A stretch of 64,000 nucleotides of DNA from Mycobacterium heidelbergense (GTDB lineage: Bacteria; Actinomycetota; Actinomycetes; Mycobacteriales; Mycobacteriaceae), in contig NZ_AP022615.1 in assembly GCF_010730745.1 (NCBI RefSeq), positions 3,286,001-3,350,000 of the forward strand. The letters run 5' to 3'. A model generated the notes under the pieces. It worked only from the letters and a program-made list of their open reading frames with translations, did not search any database and was not told where the DNA came from. A program made the position numbers and the translations under genes. Below are positions 1 through 7,529 of the stretch, one piece after another (the stretch's first letter is position 1; the number at the start of each line of letters is the position of its first letter).

Positions 1-1280
1 GCGGCACCGCGCAAGACGGTGTCACGGGTGTGCACCAGCGCCGCCCGCTTCCCGACCTCGCGCAGAATGTTCTCCGGTATCCACTGCAGGCCGATGACGC
101 AGCGCGCCAGCATCGCGGTGGAAGGGGCGTCGATGCGGATCTCACCGGATCGGATGCTTTCGGACAGCAGCGATTTCATCTGCCGCAGCCGCGTCGCATA
201 CAACCACCCGGGGTTGGGAGTGTTCGGGGGTGATTGCCGCATCCACGCCAGCTGAATCCGGAACTCGTCGGAGAACTGATCCAGCGCATTGACGTTGACC
301 CAGCTCAGCGCGTCCAGCTTTTCGATGGGTGTGGCATTCGAGCGCAGCACGGCGACCCATCCCGCCTCGACCTTGCGACCGAACGACTCCATGATCGCGG
401 CCAGAAGTTCGTCCTTGGATCCGATCACGCGGTAGACGGTGCCGGTGCCAAGGCCCGCCGCCGCCGCGATGTCCCGGATCGTGGTGACCTCATACCCCTT
501 GCGGCCGAACTCGGTTCGCGCCACCGCACGCACGTGGGCCGCCTTGTCGCTCGGATCGGCATCGCTGTCGTCGGCCCACGACTCGATAACCTCGCTGGCG
601 GCCGCAAAGGCGTTGGACCGATCCAACGCCGCATCGGTGGGCGCCCGAGCCGCCAACCCCTGCAAGATGATTCGGCACAGCAGCCCGGCGACCTGGCCGG
701 CGGGAGAGTTGTGGCGCATGACGTCGAGCCCGACCTGCAGCATGGTCTGACAGATGCGATCGGCCAGCGTCGGAAGGTCGATGTCGGCTTTGACGTAGCC
801 GCTCCACCGTCCGGCGCGCAGCGTTTGCAGCATCGCTTCTTGGATCGCGACGGGCCGCTGCCGGGTCAGTTTGATCAGTTCGGGATCCGCGCTCGGTCCC
901 TCGTAGAACGACATCTGCAGCGCCGCCCCGTGCCGCACGGCGCAGTTGGCGATCGCCGACCCCAGCTCGAGGATCTTCTCGGAAGCCGGTCGCGAATCGG
1001 CCTCGTCCAATTTCGCCTGCGCGGTGTGCCCGATGCGGTCCAGGTCGTCCTGATAGCGGCGGATCAGCTCGACCAGGATCGCTTCTTTGGATTCGAAATG
1101 GTGATACAGGCTTCCGGGGAGGATTCCCGCCGCGTCGGCGATCTCCTGCAACGAGGTTCGCAACCCCGAGGATGCGATCAACGACGCGGCGGTTTGCAGG
1201 ATCTCGGTGCGGCGCGTGCCGGAATCGTCTTCGGCCCGATCGGTCGTCGCGCGCCGGCCCCTAGCCAAGGCTTTGGCCAT
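1..1280 (-). CDS. Double-domain TetR regulator (Mce3R-type), C-terminus cut by window edge
   Basis: One open frame runs from ATG at 1280 off the left edge, giving at least 426 residues. It holds two complete TetR modules in tandem. The first DNA-binding helix region reads EIADAAGILPGSLYHHF (about residues 48-64). The second, near residues 285-305, contains DIAAAAGLGTGTVYRVIGSK. Each is followed by a helical ligand-domain stretch. Single-chain double TetR proteins are known in mycobacteria from Mce3R, which represses lipid-uptake and lipid-catabolism genes; I infer a similar role here, controlling the neighbouring fadE/P450 island. The ATG has no Shine-Dalgarno of its own; a 15-codon upstream frame with a perfect GGAGG ends 2 nt before it. 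A possible operator lies at 1345-1360, which would allow autoregulation. The ligand is unknown. Confidence 0.88.
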   Translation of the reverse strand, partial: MAKALARGRRATTDRAEDDSGTRRTEILQTAASLIASSGLRTSLQEIADAAGILPGSLYHHFESKEAILVELIRRYQDDLDRIGHTAQAKLDEADSRPASEKILELGSAIANCAVRHGAALQMSFYEGPSADPELIKLTRQRPVAIQEAMLQTLRAGRWSGYVKADIDLPTLADRICQTMLQVGLDVMRHNSPAGQVAGLLCRIILQGLAARAPTDAALDRSNAFAAASEVIESWADDSDADPSDKAAHVRAVARTEFGRKGYEVTTIRDIAAAAGLGTGTVYRVIGSKDELLAAIMESFGRKVEAGWVAVLRSNATPIEKLDALSWVNVNALDQFSDEFRIQLAWMRQSPPNTPNPGWLYATRLRQMKSLLSESIRSGEIRIDAPSTAMLARCVIGLQWIPENILREVGKRAALVHTRDTVLRGA

Positions 1281-1282
1281 GG

Positions 1283-1330
1283 CTAGCGGCGCGCGCATCG
1301 AGAGGACTGCGGCCGGGCAAACCTACGCAT
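1283..1330 (-). CDS. 15-residue upstream ORF (leader peptide) of the TetR gene
   Basis: On the minus strand GGAGG, four bases, then ATG opens a 16-codon frame (MRRFARPQSSRCARR, stop TAG) whose stop lies 2 nt before the ATG of the regulator. It has no family match and is Arg-rich. It may serve translational coupling, since the regulator ATG lacks its own ribosome binding site. It could also be a chance frame. Confidence 0.4.
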   Translation of the reverse strand: MRRFARPQSSRCARR

Positions 1331-1344
1331 TCGTCCTCCTCGCC

Positions 1345-1360
1345 GAACCAAATCTTTGTT
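1345..1360 (-). promoter_or_regulatory. Candidate operator, site 1 (regulator promoter)
   Basis: Minus strand reads AACAAAGATTTGGTTC, matching the core AACAnATaTTTGGTC seen at five other places in the island. It lies 65 nt upstream of the double-TetR start, consistent with autoregulation. Inference from motif sharing only. Confidence 0.5.
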
Positions 1361-1413
1361 AAAAGGCTATCAGATCGCCCGGTCGGGAACCGGCCCACAA
1401 TCCGTCGAGCCGC

Positions 1414-2511
1414 TCACGGGGAACCCCTCTTGGCAAGGCGCGCACCGAGTTCAGTGAGGTACCGGTCGGGTCCACCGAGAAGCGCGCTCCAGCTCAGCAG
1501 GCGCTTGAGGTACAGATGCGCGTCGTGCTCCCAGGTGTAGCCGATACCGCCGAACACCTGGATGGCGGTGTCGCCCACGGTGGCCAGCCGCCCGGCGAAC
1601 GCCTTCGCCCGCAGCGCGGCAAGATGCCGTTCGTCGGGCGCACCGGCGTCGGCGGCCCAGAGCGCATGGATCACACCGCTGCGGGCCAGCTCGACCGTCT
1701 CGTACATGTCGACGCACAGGTGCTGGATCGCCTGAAACGATCCGATGACCTGACCGAATTGCCTTCTGGCCTTTGCGTATTCGACGGCAAGGTCCATGAC
1801 GGCCCGCGCGGCGCCGAGCGCGTCGGCGGCCGTCGCGATCAGCACGTCATCGATCACCGCCGCAACGTCGGCCGGCTCGACCGTGGCCAGTCGCCGGGCG
1901 GGCTCACCGTCGAGCGCGACGCGAAACCGCTTGCGGGTCTGGTCGATACCGGCCTCGGGCCGCAGGGAGATCCCGCGGGAGTCCACCGCGAAAAGCCCAA
2001 TTCCCGCCGCGTCTTCGGCGAGCACCAGCAGCACGTCGGCGGCCGCGGCGTCGGGCACGCCGGCGATCTCGCCCCGCACGACGACGTCGCCACCTTGTTC
2101 GGCTACCTCCACGGCGGCATTGTCGTGATCCAGGAAGCCGACGGTGGCGATCGTGGTCCCGTCGGCGATCCCGGCCAAAATCGCCGCGGCACTGTCGTTA
2201 TCGCAGAGCCGCGTCAGCGTGCGCGGGGCGGCGACCGCGCTGGACAACCACGGCCCCGGGTGCAGGGCGGCGCCGAGCTCTTCGGCCACGACGCCGGCCT
2301 CGACCATCGTCATCCCGGCACCGCCGTGTTCCTCCGGCACCAACAGCCCGGTGGCGCCGAGGTCGGCCAGGCCGCGCCAGACCGCGTCGTCGACGCCGGC
2401 CGGGTCGTCGAGCAGTTCGCGCACGTGGCCCGAAATCGGCGCCTTGTCAGCAAGAAAGCGCCGCGTGGTGTCGCGCAGCGCGACCTGCTCGTCGGTGAGT
2501 TCGAGGTTCAT
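1414..2511 (-). CDS. Acyl-CoA dehydrogenase, small partner (FadE)
   Basis: 365 residues from an ATG that overlaps the stop of the preceding fadE by 4 nt (ATGA), so the two are translationally coupled. It has the acyl-CoA dehydrogenase fold: an N-terminal helical part with LLVPEEHGGAGM, a middle beta domain and a C-terminal helical domain with ARRQFGQVIGSFQAIQH and VFGGIGYTWEHDAHLYLKR. The last motif is typical of the partner subunit of mycobacterial heteromeric alpha2-beta2 FadE enzymes (FadE26/27 and FadE28/29 in cholesterol side-chain degradation). Expected role: FAD-dependent alpha,beta-desaturation of an acyl-CoA together with the upstream subunit. The substrate is not predictable; the island context suggests a bulky or branched acyl chain. 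Confidence 0.88.
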   Translation of the reverse strand: MNLELTDEQVALRDTTRRFLADKAPISGHVRELLDDPAGVDDAVWRGLADLGATGLLVPEEHGGAGMTMVEAGVVAEELGAALHPGPWLSSAVAAPRTLTRLCDNDSAAAILAGIADGTTIATVGFLDHDNAAVEVAEQGGDVVVRGEIAGVPDAAAADVLLVLAEDAAGIGLFAVDSRGISLRPEAGIDQTRKRFRVALDGEPARRLATVEPADVAAVIDDVLIATAADALGAARAVMDLAVEYAKARRQFGQVIGSFQAIQHLCVDMYETVELARSGVIHALWAADAGAPDERHLAALRAKAFAGRLATVGDTAIQVFGGIGYTWEHDAHLYLKRLLSWSALLGGPDRYLTELGARLAKRGSP

Positions 2512-3665
2512 GCGCGCGGCAATCCCAGGACGCGCTGCGCGGTGATGTTCTTGTTGATCTGCGTCGTACCGCCCGCGATGGTCAGCGAGCGTGACGTGAG
2601 CCGGTAGCTCGCCCACGGGGAGTCCACCCCGCGGGTGCCCAGCACGTCGAAGGCCAGCGCGGCCATGTCCTGCCCGATCTCGCCCCACACGGTCTTGGCG
2701 AGGCTGGCCGAGCCGAACGCCGTGACATCCGAGCCGCCGTGCAGCGTCGCCGAGATCGACCGCTGGCAGAGCACCTCGAGATACTTGATGCGGACCGCGA
2801 TTTCGCCGAGGCGCCGCAGCGTCACCGGGTCTTGGAGCGCGTCGCCGTGCGCGGCGATGTCGTCCACCAGTTCTTCCAGCCGCATCTGCATCTCGGCGTA
2901 CAGCCGTGCGGCCCCGGCGCGCTCGTGGCTGAGCGTGGTGGTGGCGACCCGCCAACCGCCGTTCAGCGGCCCGAGCAACGCGTCGCCCGGCACCCGCACG
3001 TCGTGAAAGAACACCTCGGCGAAATCGGTGTCGCCGTTGAGCGTGACGAGCGGCCGTACCTCGATGCCCGGCAGGGCCATGTCGACGATCAGACACGAGA
3101 TCCCCTTGTGCTTCGGGGCGTCGGGATCGGTGCGCACATACAGCTGGCACCAGTGCGCCCGATGCCCGAGCGAGGTCCAGATCTTCTGCCCGTTGACGAC
3201 GAAGTCTCCCGCGTCGGAGCGCACCGCCCGGGTGCGCAGCGCGGCGAGATCGGATCCCGCTTCGGGCTCCGACATTCCCTGGCACCAGATGTCGTCGGCG
3301 CGCATCATCCGGGGGAGCAGCGTCCTCTTCTGGTCCTCGGTGCCGTACTGCATGATCGCGGGGGCGATGTTGTTCATCCCAATCACGTTGAGCGGCAGCG
3401 GAGCCCGCGCGCGGGTGGTCTCCTCGGTGTAGACCAGTTGCTCCAGAACCGTCGCCCCGCGGCCACCGTATTCGCGGGGCCAGGAGACGGCGGCCCAACC
3501 CGCGTCGGTCATCGTCCGGCTCCACGCGCGCAGCAGCTCGAACGTCGCGTCGTCGCGTCCCGACGGCCGGCGGGCGGCGATCAGCTCATCGGTCAGGTTC
3601 GCCGACAGCCAGTCACGCAGCTCGGTCCGGAACCGTTCCACTTCCGGTGGGTAGGAGAAGTCCAC
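2508..3665 (-). CDS. Acyl-CoA dehydrogenase, large partner (FadE)
   Basis: 385 residues. It contains WPREYGGRGAT near residue 63, the flavin-domain segment CQGMSEPEAGSDLAALRTRA, GQKIWTSLGHRAHW, and the C-terminal segment LTIAGGTTQINKNI. In homomeric acyl-CoA dehydrogenases the last motif normally reads YEGT, with the Glu acting as catalytic base; here that position is Ala. This fits a heterotetramer with the overlapping small subunit, as in mycobacterial steroid FadE pairs. A clear promoter (TTGACC, 17 bp, TAAAGT) with an island operator lies just upstream. First gene of a two-gene operon. Confidence 0.9.
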   Translation of the reverse strand: MDFSYPPEVERFRTELRDWLSANLTDELIAARRPSGRDDATFELLRAWSRTMTDAGWAAVSWPREYGGRGATVLEQLVYTEETTRARAPLPLNVIGMNNIAPAIMQYGTEDQKRTLLPRMMRADDIWCQGMSEPEAGSDLAALRTRAVRSDAGDFVVNGQKIWTSLGHRAHWCQLYVRTDPDAPKHKGISCLIVDMALPGIEVRPLVTLNGDTDFAEVFFHDVRVPGDALLGPLNGGWRVATTTLSHERAGAARLYAEMQMRLEELVDDIAAHGDALQDPVTLRRLGEIAVRIKYLEVLCQRSISATLHGGSDVTAFGSASLAKTVWGEIGQDMAALAFDVLGTRGVDSPWASYRLTSRSLTIAGGTTQINKNITAQRVLGLPRA

Positions 3666-3694
3666 TTTTCCTCTGATCGTGGCCGTTTAGCCGG

Positions 3695-3723
3695 ACTTTA
3701 CGGTTGAGCGGATTCTTGGTCAA
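3695..3723 (-). promoter_or_regulatory. Promoter of the fadE pair
   Basis: On the minus strand TTGACC (3723-3718), a 17-bp spacer and TAAAGT (3700-3695), about 30 bp upstream of the fadE ATG at 3665. It overlaps the last codons of the SDR gene and candidate operator site 3. The sequence is a near copy of the SDR promoter 1 kb away. Confidence 0.65.
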
Positions 3724-4702
3724 CGCGTTGCGGTTCGGGGAATGCGATCTCGGTGTTGCCCGGCATCGCGCTGACGCCCCGCCGCGCACAGACGTCCAGC
3801 ACCTCGTCGACGATCGACGCGGGCACGAGGAATCGATCCGTGGCCGACATTTGCTCAAGATGCGCCTCGATGTCCTCGGCCGTCGGTTCGCTCCCGGCGT
3901 CCGCCAGCCAGCCCTCGCTGAGCCCGACGAACACCCGCGCATAGCGTCCGGCGGCGGCCGAATAGTTGCGGTGGGTGAACGCGCAGGCGCGGCTGGCGAG
4001 GAACGTCACCAGCGGCACGACGAGCTCGGGCCGGATGGCCCGCATGAAGCCGGACTCGGCGAGGAACTTCTCGTCGCCGACCGTCTCGGTGACCATTCGC
4101 GAAAAGCCGGTCGGCATCACGGAATTCGCGAGTATCCCGTGCGCTTCGCCCTCGATTGCGATCACGTTCGTCAGCCCCACCAGACCGGCCTTCGCCGCGG
4201 CATAGTGGGCTTCCATCGGCTGGCCGAAGATCCCGGCGGAGGACGAGATGAACACGAACCTGCCGCCCCCGTTCGCCTTCATGACGCGATAGGCGGGCTG
4301 CGACAGAGAGAACGCGCCGTCCAGATGCACGCGCAGCATTCGCGTCCACTCGTCGTGGGAGAGGTCTTCGAAGGGCACGCTGCCGAAGATCCCCGCGTTG
4401 CTGATCACCGCGTCGAGGCGCCCGAACGCGCCGACGGCCGCGTCGACAATCGCTCGGCCGCCGGCCGGGTTGTCCACCGAGTCGTAGGACGCGATCGCCC
4501 GGCCGCCCGCCTTCGTGATCTCGTCGACGACCTCGTCGGCGACATTCGGGTCGGCGCCTTCATCTGGGAAGCCGCGCATCGAGCCGCCGAGGTCGTTGAC
4601 CACCACCGCGGCGCCGCGGCGGGCCAGGTCCAGCGCGTACAGCCGACCGAGTCCGCGACCGGCGCCGGTGACCACGGCCACCTGGCCGGTGAAGTCAATC
4701 AT
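3698..4702 (-). CDS. SDR, HSD17B4-type 3-hydroxyacyl-CoA dehydrogenase
   Basis: 334 residues from the ATG at 4702, which has GGGAG seven bases upstream; a GTG 18 nt earlier is less likely. The Rossmann motif TGAGRGLG is followed by NDLGG, the NAG motif and the YAAAK catalytic pair. The early NDLGG plus long C-terminal extension is typical of the (3R)-hydroxyacyl-CoA dehydrogenase part of peroxisomal multifunctional enzyme type 2. It probably performs the third beta-oxidation step after the FadE pair and the hydratase. It is divergent from the VWA gene, with overlapping promoters and a shared operator in the 93-bp gap. Confidence 0.85.
   Translation of the reverse strand: MIDFTGQVAVVTGAGRGLGRLYALDLARRGAAVVVNDLGGSMRGFPDEGADPNVADEVVDEITKAGGRAIASYDSVDNPAGGRAIVDAAVGAFGRLDAVISNAGIFGSVPFEDLSHDEWTRMLRVHLDGAFSLSQPAYRVMKANGGGRFVFISSSAGIFGQPMEAHYAAAKAGLVGLTNVIAIEGEAHGILANSVMPTGFSRMVTETVGDEKFLAESGFMRAIRPELVVPLVTFLASRACAFTHRNYSAAAGRYARVFVGLSEGWLADAGSEPTAEDIEAHLEQMSATDRFLVPASIVDEVLDVCARRGVSAMPGNTEIAFPEPQRVDQESAQP
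3705..3725. promoter_or_regulatory. Candidate operator, site 3 (fadE promoter)
   Basis: Plus strand reads TGAGCGGATTCTTGGTCAACG, an imperfect copy of site 2 (GGAACAGATATTTGGTCAACG), placed across the -35 and spacer of the fadE promoter. Binding here would block RNA polymerase. Confidence 0.5.
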
Positions 4703-4730
4703 GATGTGCTCCCGACTCACCGATGGCCGA

Positions 4731-4759
4731 TTGACTGCCGTGAGGCCGGACTCTACGGT
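4731..4759 (+). promoter_or_regulatory. Promoter of the VWA gene
   Basis: TTGACT (4731-4736), a 17-bp spacer and TACGGT (4754-4759), 37 bp before the GTG at 4796. Its -10 overlaps the -10 of the divergent SDR promoter. Confidence 0.6.
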
Positions 4760-4778
4760 GGAACAGATATTTGGTCAA
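4750..4778 (-). promoter_or_regulatory. Promoter of the SDR gene
   Basis: Minus strand TTGACC (4778-4773), 17 bp, TAGAGT (4755-4750). It overlaps the opposite promoter, and the operator-like element 4760-4780 fills its spacer and -35. Confidence 0.6.
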
Positions 4779-4780
4779 CG
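4760..4780. promoter_or_regulatory. Candidate operator, site 2 (divergent SDR/VWA)
   Basis: GGAACAGATATTTGGTCAACG. It is nearly identical to site 5 before moxR (opposite strand: GGAACAGATGTTTGTTTCAACG) and is taken here as the reference copy. It can repress both divergent promoters at once. Confidence 0.6.
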
Positions 4781-4795
4781 AGTCGGAGGTTGAGC

Positions 4796-6565
4796 GTGGG
4801 GGACGACGCCCGTGCCGACCGGTCGCGGGCCCTGGGCATGCTGGCCTCCGCGCTGGCGGGCCGGGCCGTCGCGGTCGCCGAGCTGCCGCCGGGGGAGCCC
4901 GCGTGGACGGACGGCCGGACCATTTACGTCGACGCCGCCGCGGGTGGCCACGCGGAAATCGAAGCCGTCGCGGTGCAGGCGTCGATGATCGCTGCCGGCA
5001 GCCTGGAGCCCGACGTGGTGGGTCGCTTGGTCCGTCGCCCCCGGCTGGCCAGGCGCTACCTGGCCGTCGAAGGCCACCGCGCGCTGGTCGCCAACGCGGA
5101 TGTGCTACCAAGCGTTTTGGTCTCGTTGGGCGACCGCGACATCGCCGGCCGCAGCGACTCGCCCGCCGCGTCGCTGGACATCGCCGCCGGACGGGCGGCG
5201 CTCGACGACCCGGCGCCGGCGTTCGGCGTTATCCGCGCGGCCAAGGTGATGGCCGCGGGCGCCCGGGTGACCAAACACGAACAGGCGAAACATGTTCCAC
5301 GCGGCCGCGGTGCGCCGGAACTGGAGGAGCTTGACGACGGCGAGCTCGACGACTCCGACGATCCCGATCCGTTCGCCAGCCCGGTTGGTGGGGGCGGCTT
5401 CCTCGGCAAGTGGCTGAAAAAGATGCTGTCGTCAGCGCGGAAAACCGGCAGCGGCGGCGGACCGCCCGGCGCGGACGCCCCGACGCATCGCACAAATTCC
5501 GCACACAGCGGCGTGCACGCCGTGTCGTCGCTCGCCTCAACCCCGAGCGAGGACGTCGACGACGCCAAGACCGCCGCGGACGGCGTGCGGTACCCGGAGT
5601 GGGACGTCACCCGCAAGCGCTACCGGCCCGCCTGGTGCACCGTGCGGGAAGTCGAGCCGACGATCAAAGAATCGGCGACCCAGGCGATCGACGACGCCCT
5701 CGGCGTGCGACGCCCGCTGTCGCGACTCGGCATGGGTCTGCACCGGCGCCGCCGCCAGTCGCAGGGCGACGACATCGACCTCGACGCGGCCGTCGAAGCC
5801 CGCGTCGAGGTGCGGGCCGGATCGGTGCCCGACGAGGCGGTGTACCTCGACAGCCTGCGGCGCCGGCGCGATCTGTCGGTGCTGCTCCTTCTCGACGTGT
5901 CGGGGTCGGCGGCCGAGCCCGGAACGGTCGGACGCACGGTACACGAACAACAGCGCGCGGCCGTCGCCAACCTGACCGTCGCGCTGCACGACCTCGGTGA
6001 CCGGGTCGCGCTGTACGCCTACTACTCGCAGGGTCGCGCGGCGGTGACGATGATGCCCGTCAAGCGGTTCGACGACCCTCTCGACGCCCACGTCATCAGG
6101 CGGCTCAACAGCCTGGAACCCGCCGCGTACTCCCGCCTCGGGGCGGCCATCCGGCACGGCTCGTCGGTGCTGGAGGCGCGCGGCGGCACGTCGCGGCGGC
6201 TGTTGGTGGTGTTGTCCGACGGGCTTGCCTACGACCACGGATACGAGCGGGCCTACGGCGCCGCGGACGCGCGGCGCGCGTTGACCGAGGCCCGCCGGCG
6301 GGGGACCGGCTGCGTGTGCCTGACCATCGGCGCGGGCACCGACGTGGCATCGCTGCGCCGGGTGTTCGGCAGCACCGCGCACGCGACGATCGCGCGCCCG
6401 GATCAACTCGCCGGCGTGATCGGACCACTGTTCCGCTCCGCGCTGTCTGTCGCGAGCGCGCTGCGCTCCGCCGCGAGCGTGCGTGTTTGTACGACGACAC
6501 GCGGTCAACGGCGTACATCTGCGCACGCTCGCGCCGTCGTTGAAACAAACATCTGTTCCGGTTAG
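4796..6565 (+). CDS. VWA-domain protein (NorD/CbbO-like MoxR partner)
   Basis: 589 residues from GTG 4796, which has GGAGG five bases upstream. The N-terminal 200 residues are helical and Ala-rich, followed by an acidic linker (ELDDGELDDSDDPDP) and a basic Ser/Gly linker. The C-terminal von Willebrand factor A domain has the MIDAS motif LLLDVSGSAAEP and later VLSDGLAYDHGYERAYG. VWA proteins of this layout work with a MoxR/NorQ AAA+ ATPase, encoded here 28 nt downstream, to remodel or load metal into a client enzyme. The last 30 codons are supplied by a 60-bp palindromic repeat (6473-6532) and by the next promoter, so the ancestral C-terminus was probably near residue 560. Confidence 0.85.
   Translation: MGDDARADRSRALGMLASALAGRAVAVAELPPGEPAWTDGRTIYVDAAAGGHAEIEAVAVQASMIAAGSLEPDVVGRLVRRPRLARRYLAVEGHRALVANADVLPSVLVSLGDRDIAGRSDSPAASLDIAAGRAALDDPAPAFGVIRAAKVMAAGARVTKHEQAKHVPRGRGAPELEELDDGELDDSDDPDPFASPVGGGGFLGKWLKKMLSSARKTGSGGGPPGADAPTHRTNSAHSGVHAVSSLASTPSEDVDDAKTAADGVRYPEWDVTRKRYRPAWCTVREVEPTIKESATQAIDDALGVRRPLSRLGMGLHRRRRQSQGDDIDLDAAVEARVEVRAGSVPDEAVYLDSLRRRRDLSVLLLLDVSGSAAEPGTVGRTVHEQQRAAVANLTVALHDLGDRVALYAYYSQGRAAVTMMPVKRFDDPLDAHVIRRLNSLEPAAYSRLGAAIRHGSSVLEARGGTSRRLLVVLSDGLAYDHGYERAYGAADARRALTEARRRGTGCVCLTIGAGTDVASLRRVFGSTAHATIARPDQLAGVIGPLFRSALSVASALRSAASVRVCTTTRGQRRTSAHARAVVETNICSG
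6473..6532. repeat. 60-bp palindromic repeat, family 1 copy A
   Basis: Starts GCGAGCGTGCG and ends CGCACGCTCGC, a perfect 11-bp inverted pair, with an inner in-register pair TGTACG/CGTACA. It lies inside the 3' end of the VWA reading frame. Same length and core (GACACGC) as copies at 13484, 31353 and 55393. Confidence 0.85.
6538..6559. promoter_or_regulatory. Candidate operator, site 5 (moxR promoter)
   Basis: Minus strand reads GGAACAGATGTTTGTTTCAACG, the closest match to site 2. It overlaps the -35 and spacer of the moxR promoter. Confidence 0.55.
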
Positions 6566-6568
6566 GCT
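6540..6568 (+). promoter_or_regulatory. Promoter of the moxR-like gene
   Basis: TTGAAA (6540-6545), 17 bp, TAGGCT (6563-6568), 26 bp before ATG 6594. The VWA stop codon is the first three bases of the -10 hexamer. Confidence 0.6.
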
Positions 6569-6593
6569 CCAATCAGTCGGCAGAAGGGACGTC

Positions 6594-7508
6594 ATGGCCA
6601 ACGAGTCCGGGATCGCTTGTCGCAATGGCACGACTCCCGACGCGGCCGGGGTGCGGCCCTATTACCGGGCGGTCGGCGGCGAAGAGGCCATCTTCAAGGC
6701 CGCCTACCGCCAGGGTCTGGCGCTCGTACTGAAGGGGCCGACGGGTTGCGGCAAGACCCGCTTCGTCGAGGCGATGGCCCACGACCTCGGCCGGCCGCTG
6801 ATCACCGTCGCCTGTCACGACGACCTCACCACCGCCGACCTCGTCGGCCGGTACCTGCTCAAGGGCGACGAGACGGTGTGGGTGGACGGCCCGCTGACCC
6901 GGGCGGTGCGCGAGGGCGCGATCTGCTACCTGGACGAAGTGGTCGAGGCCCGGCAGGACACGACCGTGGTGCTGCACCCGCTCGCCGATTACCGGCGACA
7001 GCTGCCGATCGAACGACTCGGCGTCACGCTGGACGCGGCGCCCGGGTTCGGCCTGGTGGTGTCCTACAACCCCGGCTATCAGAGCGTGCTCAAGGACCTG
7101 AAGGATTCGACGCGTCAGCGCATGGTCGCCATCGAATTCGGTTTCCCCGCAGCCGATGTCGAGGAGTCCATCGTCGCGCACGAGGCGGGTGTGGACGGCG
7201 CCACCGCGGCCGAGCTGGTGCGCTTCGGCCAGGCCATCCGCCGCCTGGACAACGGCGGCCTGCGTGAGGTCGCGTCGACGCGCGTCCTGATCGCGGCGGG
7301 CAGGCTCGTCGCCGAGGGCCTGACCATGCCGGAGGCGGCCCGGGCCGCGATCGCCGGACCTCTCACCGACGACGTGGCGGTGGGCCGGGCCCTGGGCGAG
7401 ATGGTCGAGGTCTACCTGGGCGGGGGCGGATACATGATTGACGCTGCCACACCGCCGCCGCTACGGTCTGAACAAATATTAGGTTTGGTAGTGGACTGGC
7501 GCGCGTGA
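6594..7508 (+). CDS. MoxR/NorQ/CbbQ-family AAA+ ATPase
   Basis: 304 residues from ATG 6594, with AAGGGA five bases upstream. Walker A is GPTGCGKT, Walker B is CYLDEVVE, and sensor 1 lies in VVSYNPGYQ. The length and the small C-terminal lid fit the NorQ/CbbQ group. It presumably forms a ring that works with the upstream VWA protein as a chaperone or metal insertase. The client is not evident; nearby candidates are the AveC-like membrane protein and the P450. The 3' end overlaps candidate operator site 4, so the final residues of the protein may be poorly conserved. Confidence 0.88.
   Translation: MANESGIACRNGTTPDAAGVRPYYRAVGGEEAIFKAAYRQGLALVLKGPTGCGKTRFVEAMAHDLGRPLITVACHDDLTTADLVGRYLLKGDETVWVDGPLTRAVREGAICYLDEVVEARQDTTVVLHPLADYRRQLPIERLGVTLDAAPGFGLVVSYNPGYQSVLKDLKDSTRQRMVAIEFGFPAADVEESIVAHEAGVDGATAAELVRFGQAIRRLDNGGLREVASTRVLIAAGRLVAEGLTMPEAARAAIAGPLTDDVAVGRALGEMVEVYLGGGGYMIDAATPPPLRSEQILGLVVDWRA
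7469..7488. promoter_or_regulatory. Candidate operator, site 4 (upstream of the PBP/aveC/P450 operon)
   Basis: TGAACAAATATTAGGTTTGG shares AACAnATATTnGGT with site 2. It lies within the last codons of the moxR-like gene, 42 bp before the next start. I could not assign a clean -35/-10 pair beside it. Confidence 0.45.
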
Positions 7509-7529
7509 ATTTGTCAGCCGGGAGGTCGG

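Noticed and set aside
1414..3525. Single 703-residue minus-strand frame covering both acyl-CoA dehydrogenase genes
   Set aside because: Only the part from ATG 2511 has FadE features. The upstream part is an Arg-rich shadow of the large fadE in another frame.
3704..4795. Long N-terminal extension of the VWA frame
   Set aside because: It overlaps the antisense SDR gene completely, has shadow composition, and a well-placed GGAGG-GTG start exists at 4796.
6473..6532. CRISPR-like or integron-like interpretation of the 60-bp repeats
   Set aside because: Copies are single and kilobases apart, without spacers or cas/integrase genes; REP-type dispersed palindromes fit better.
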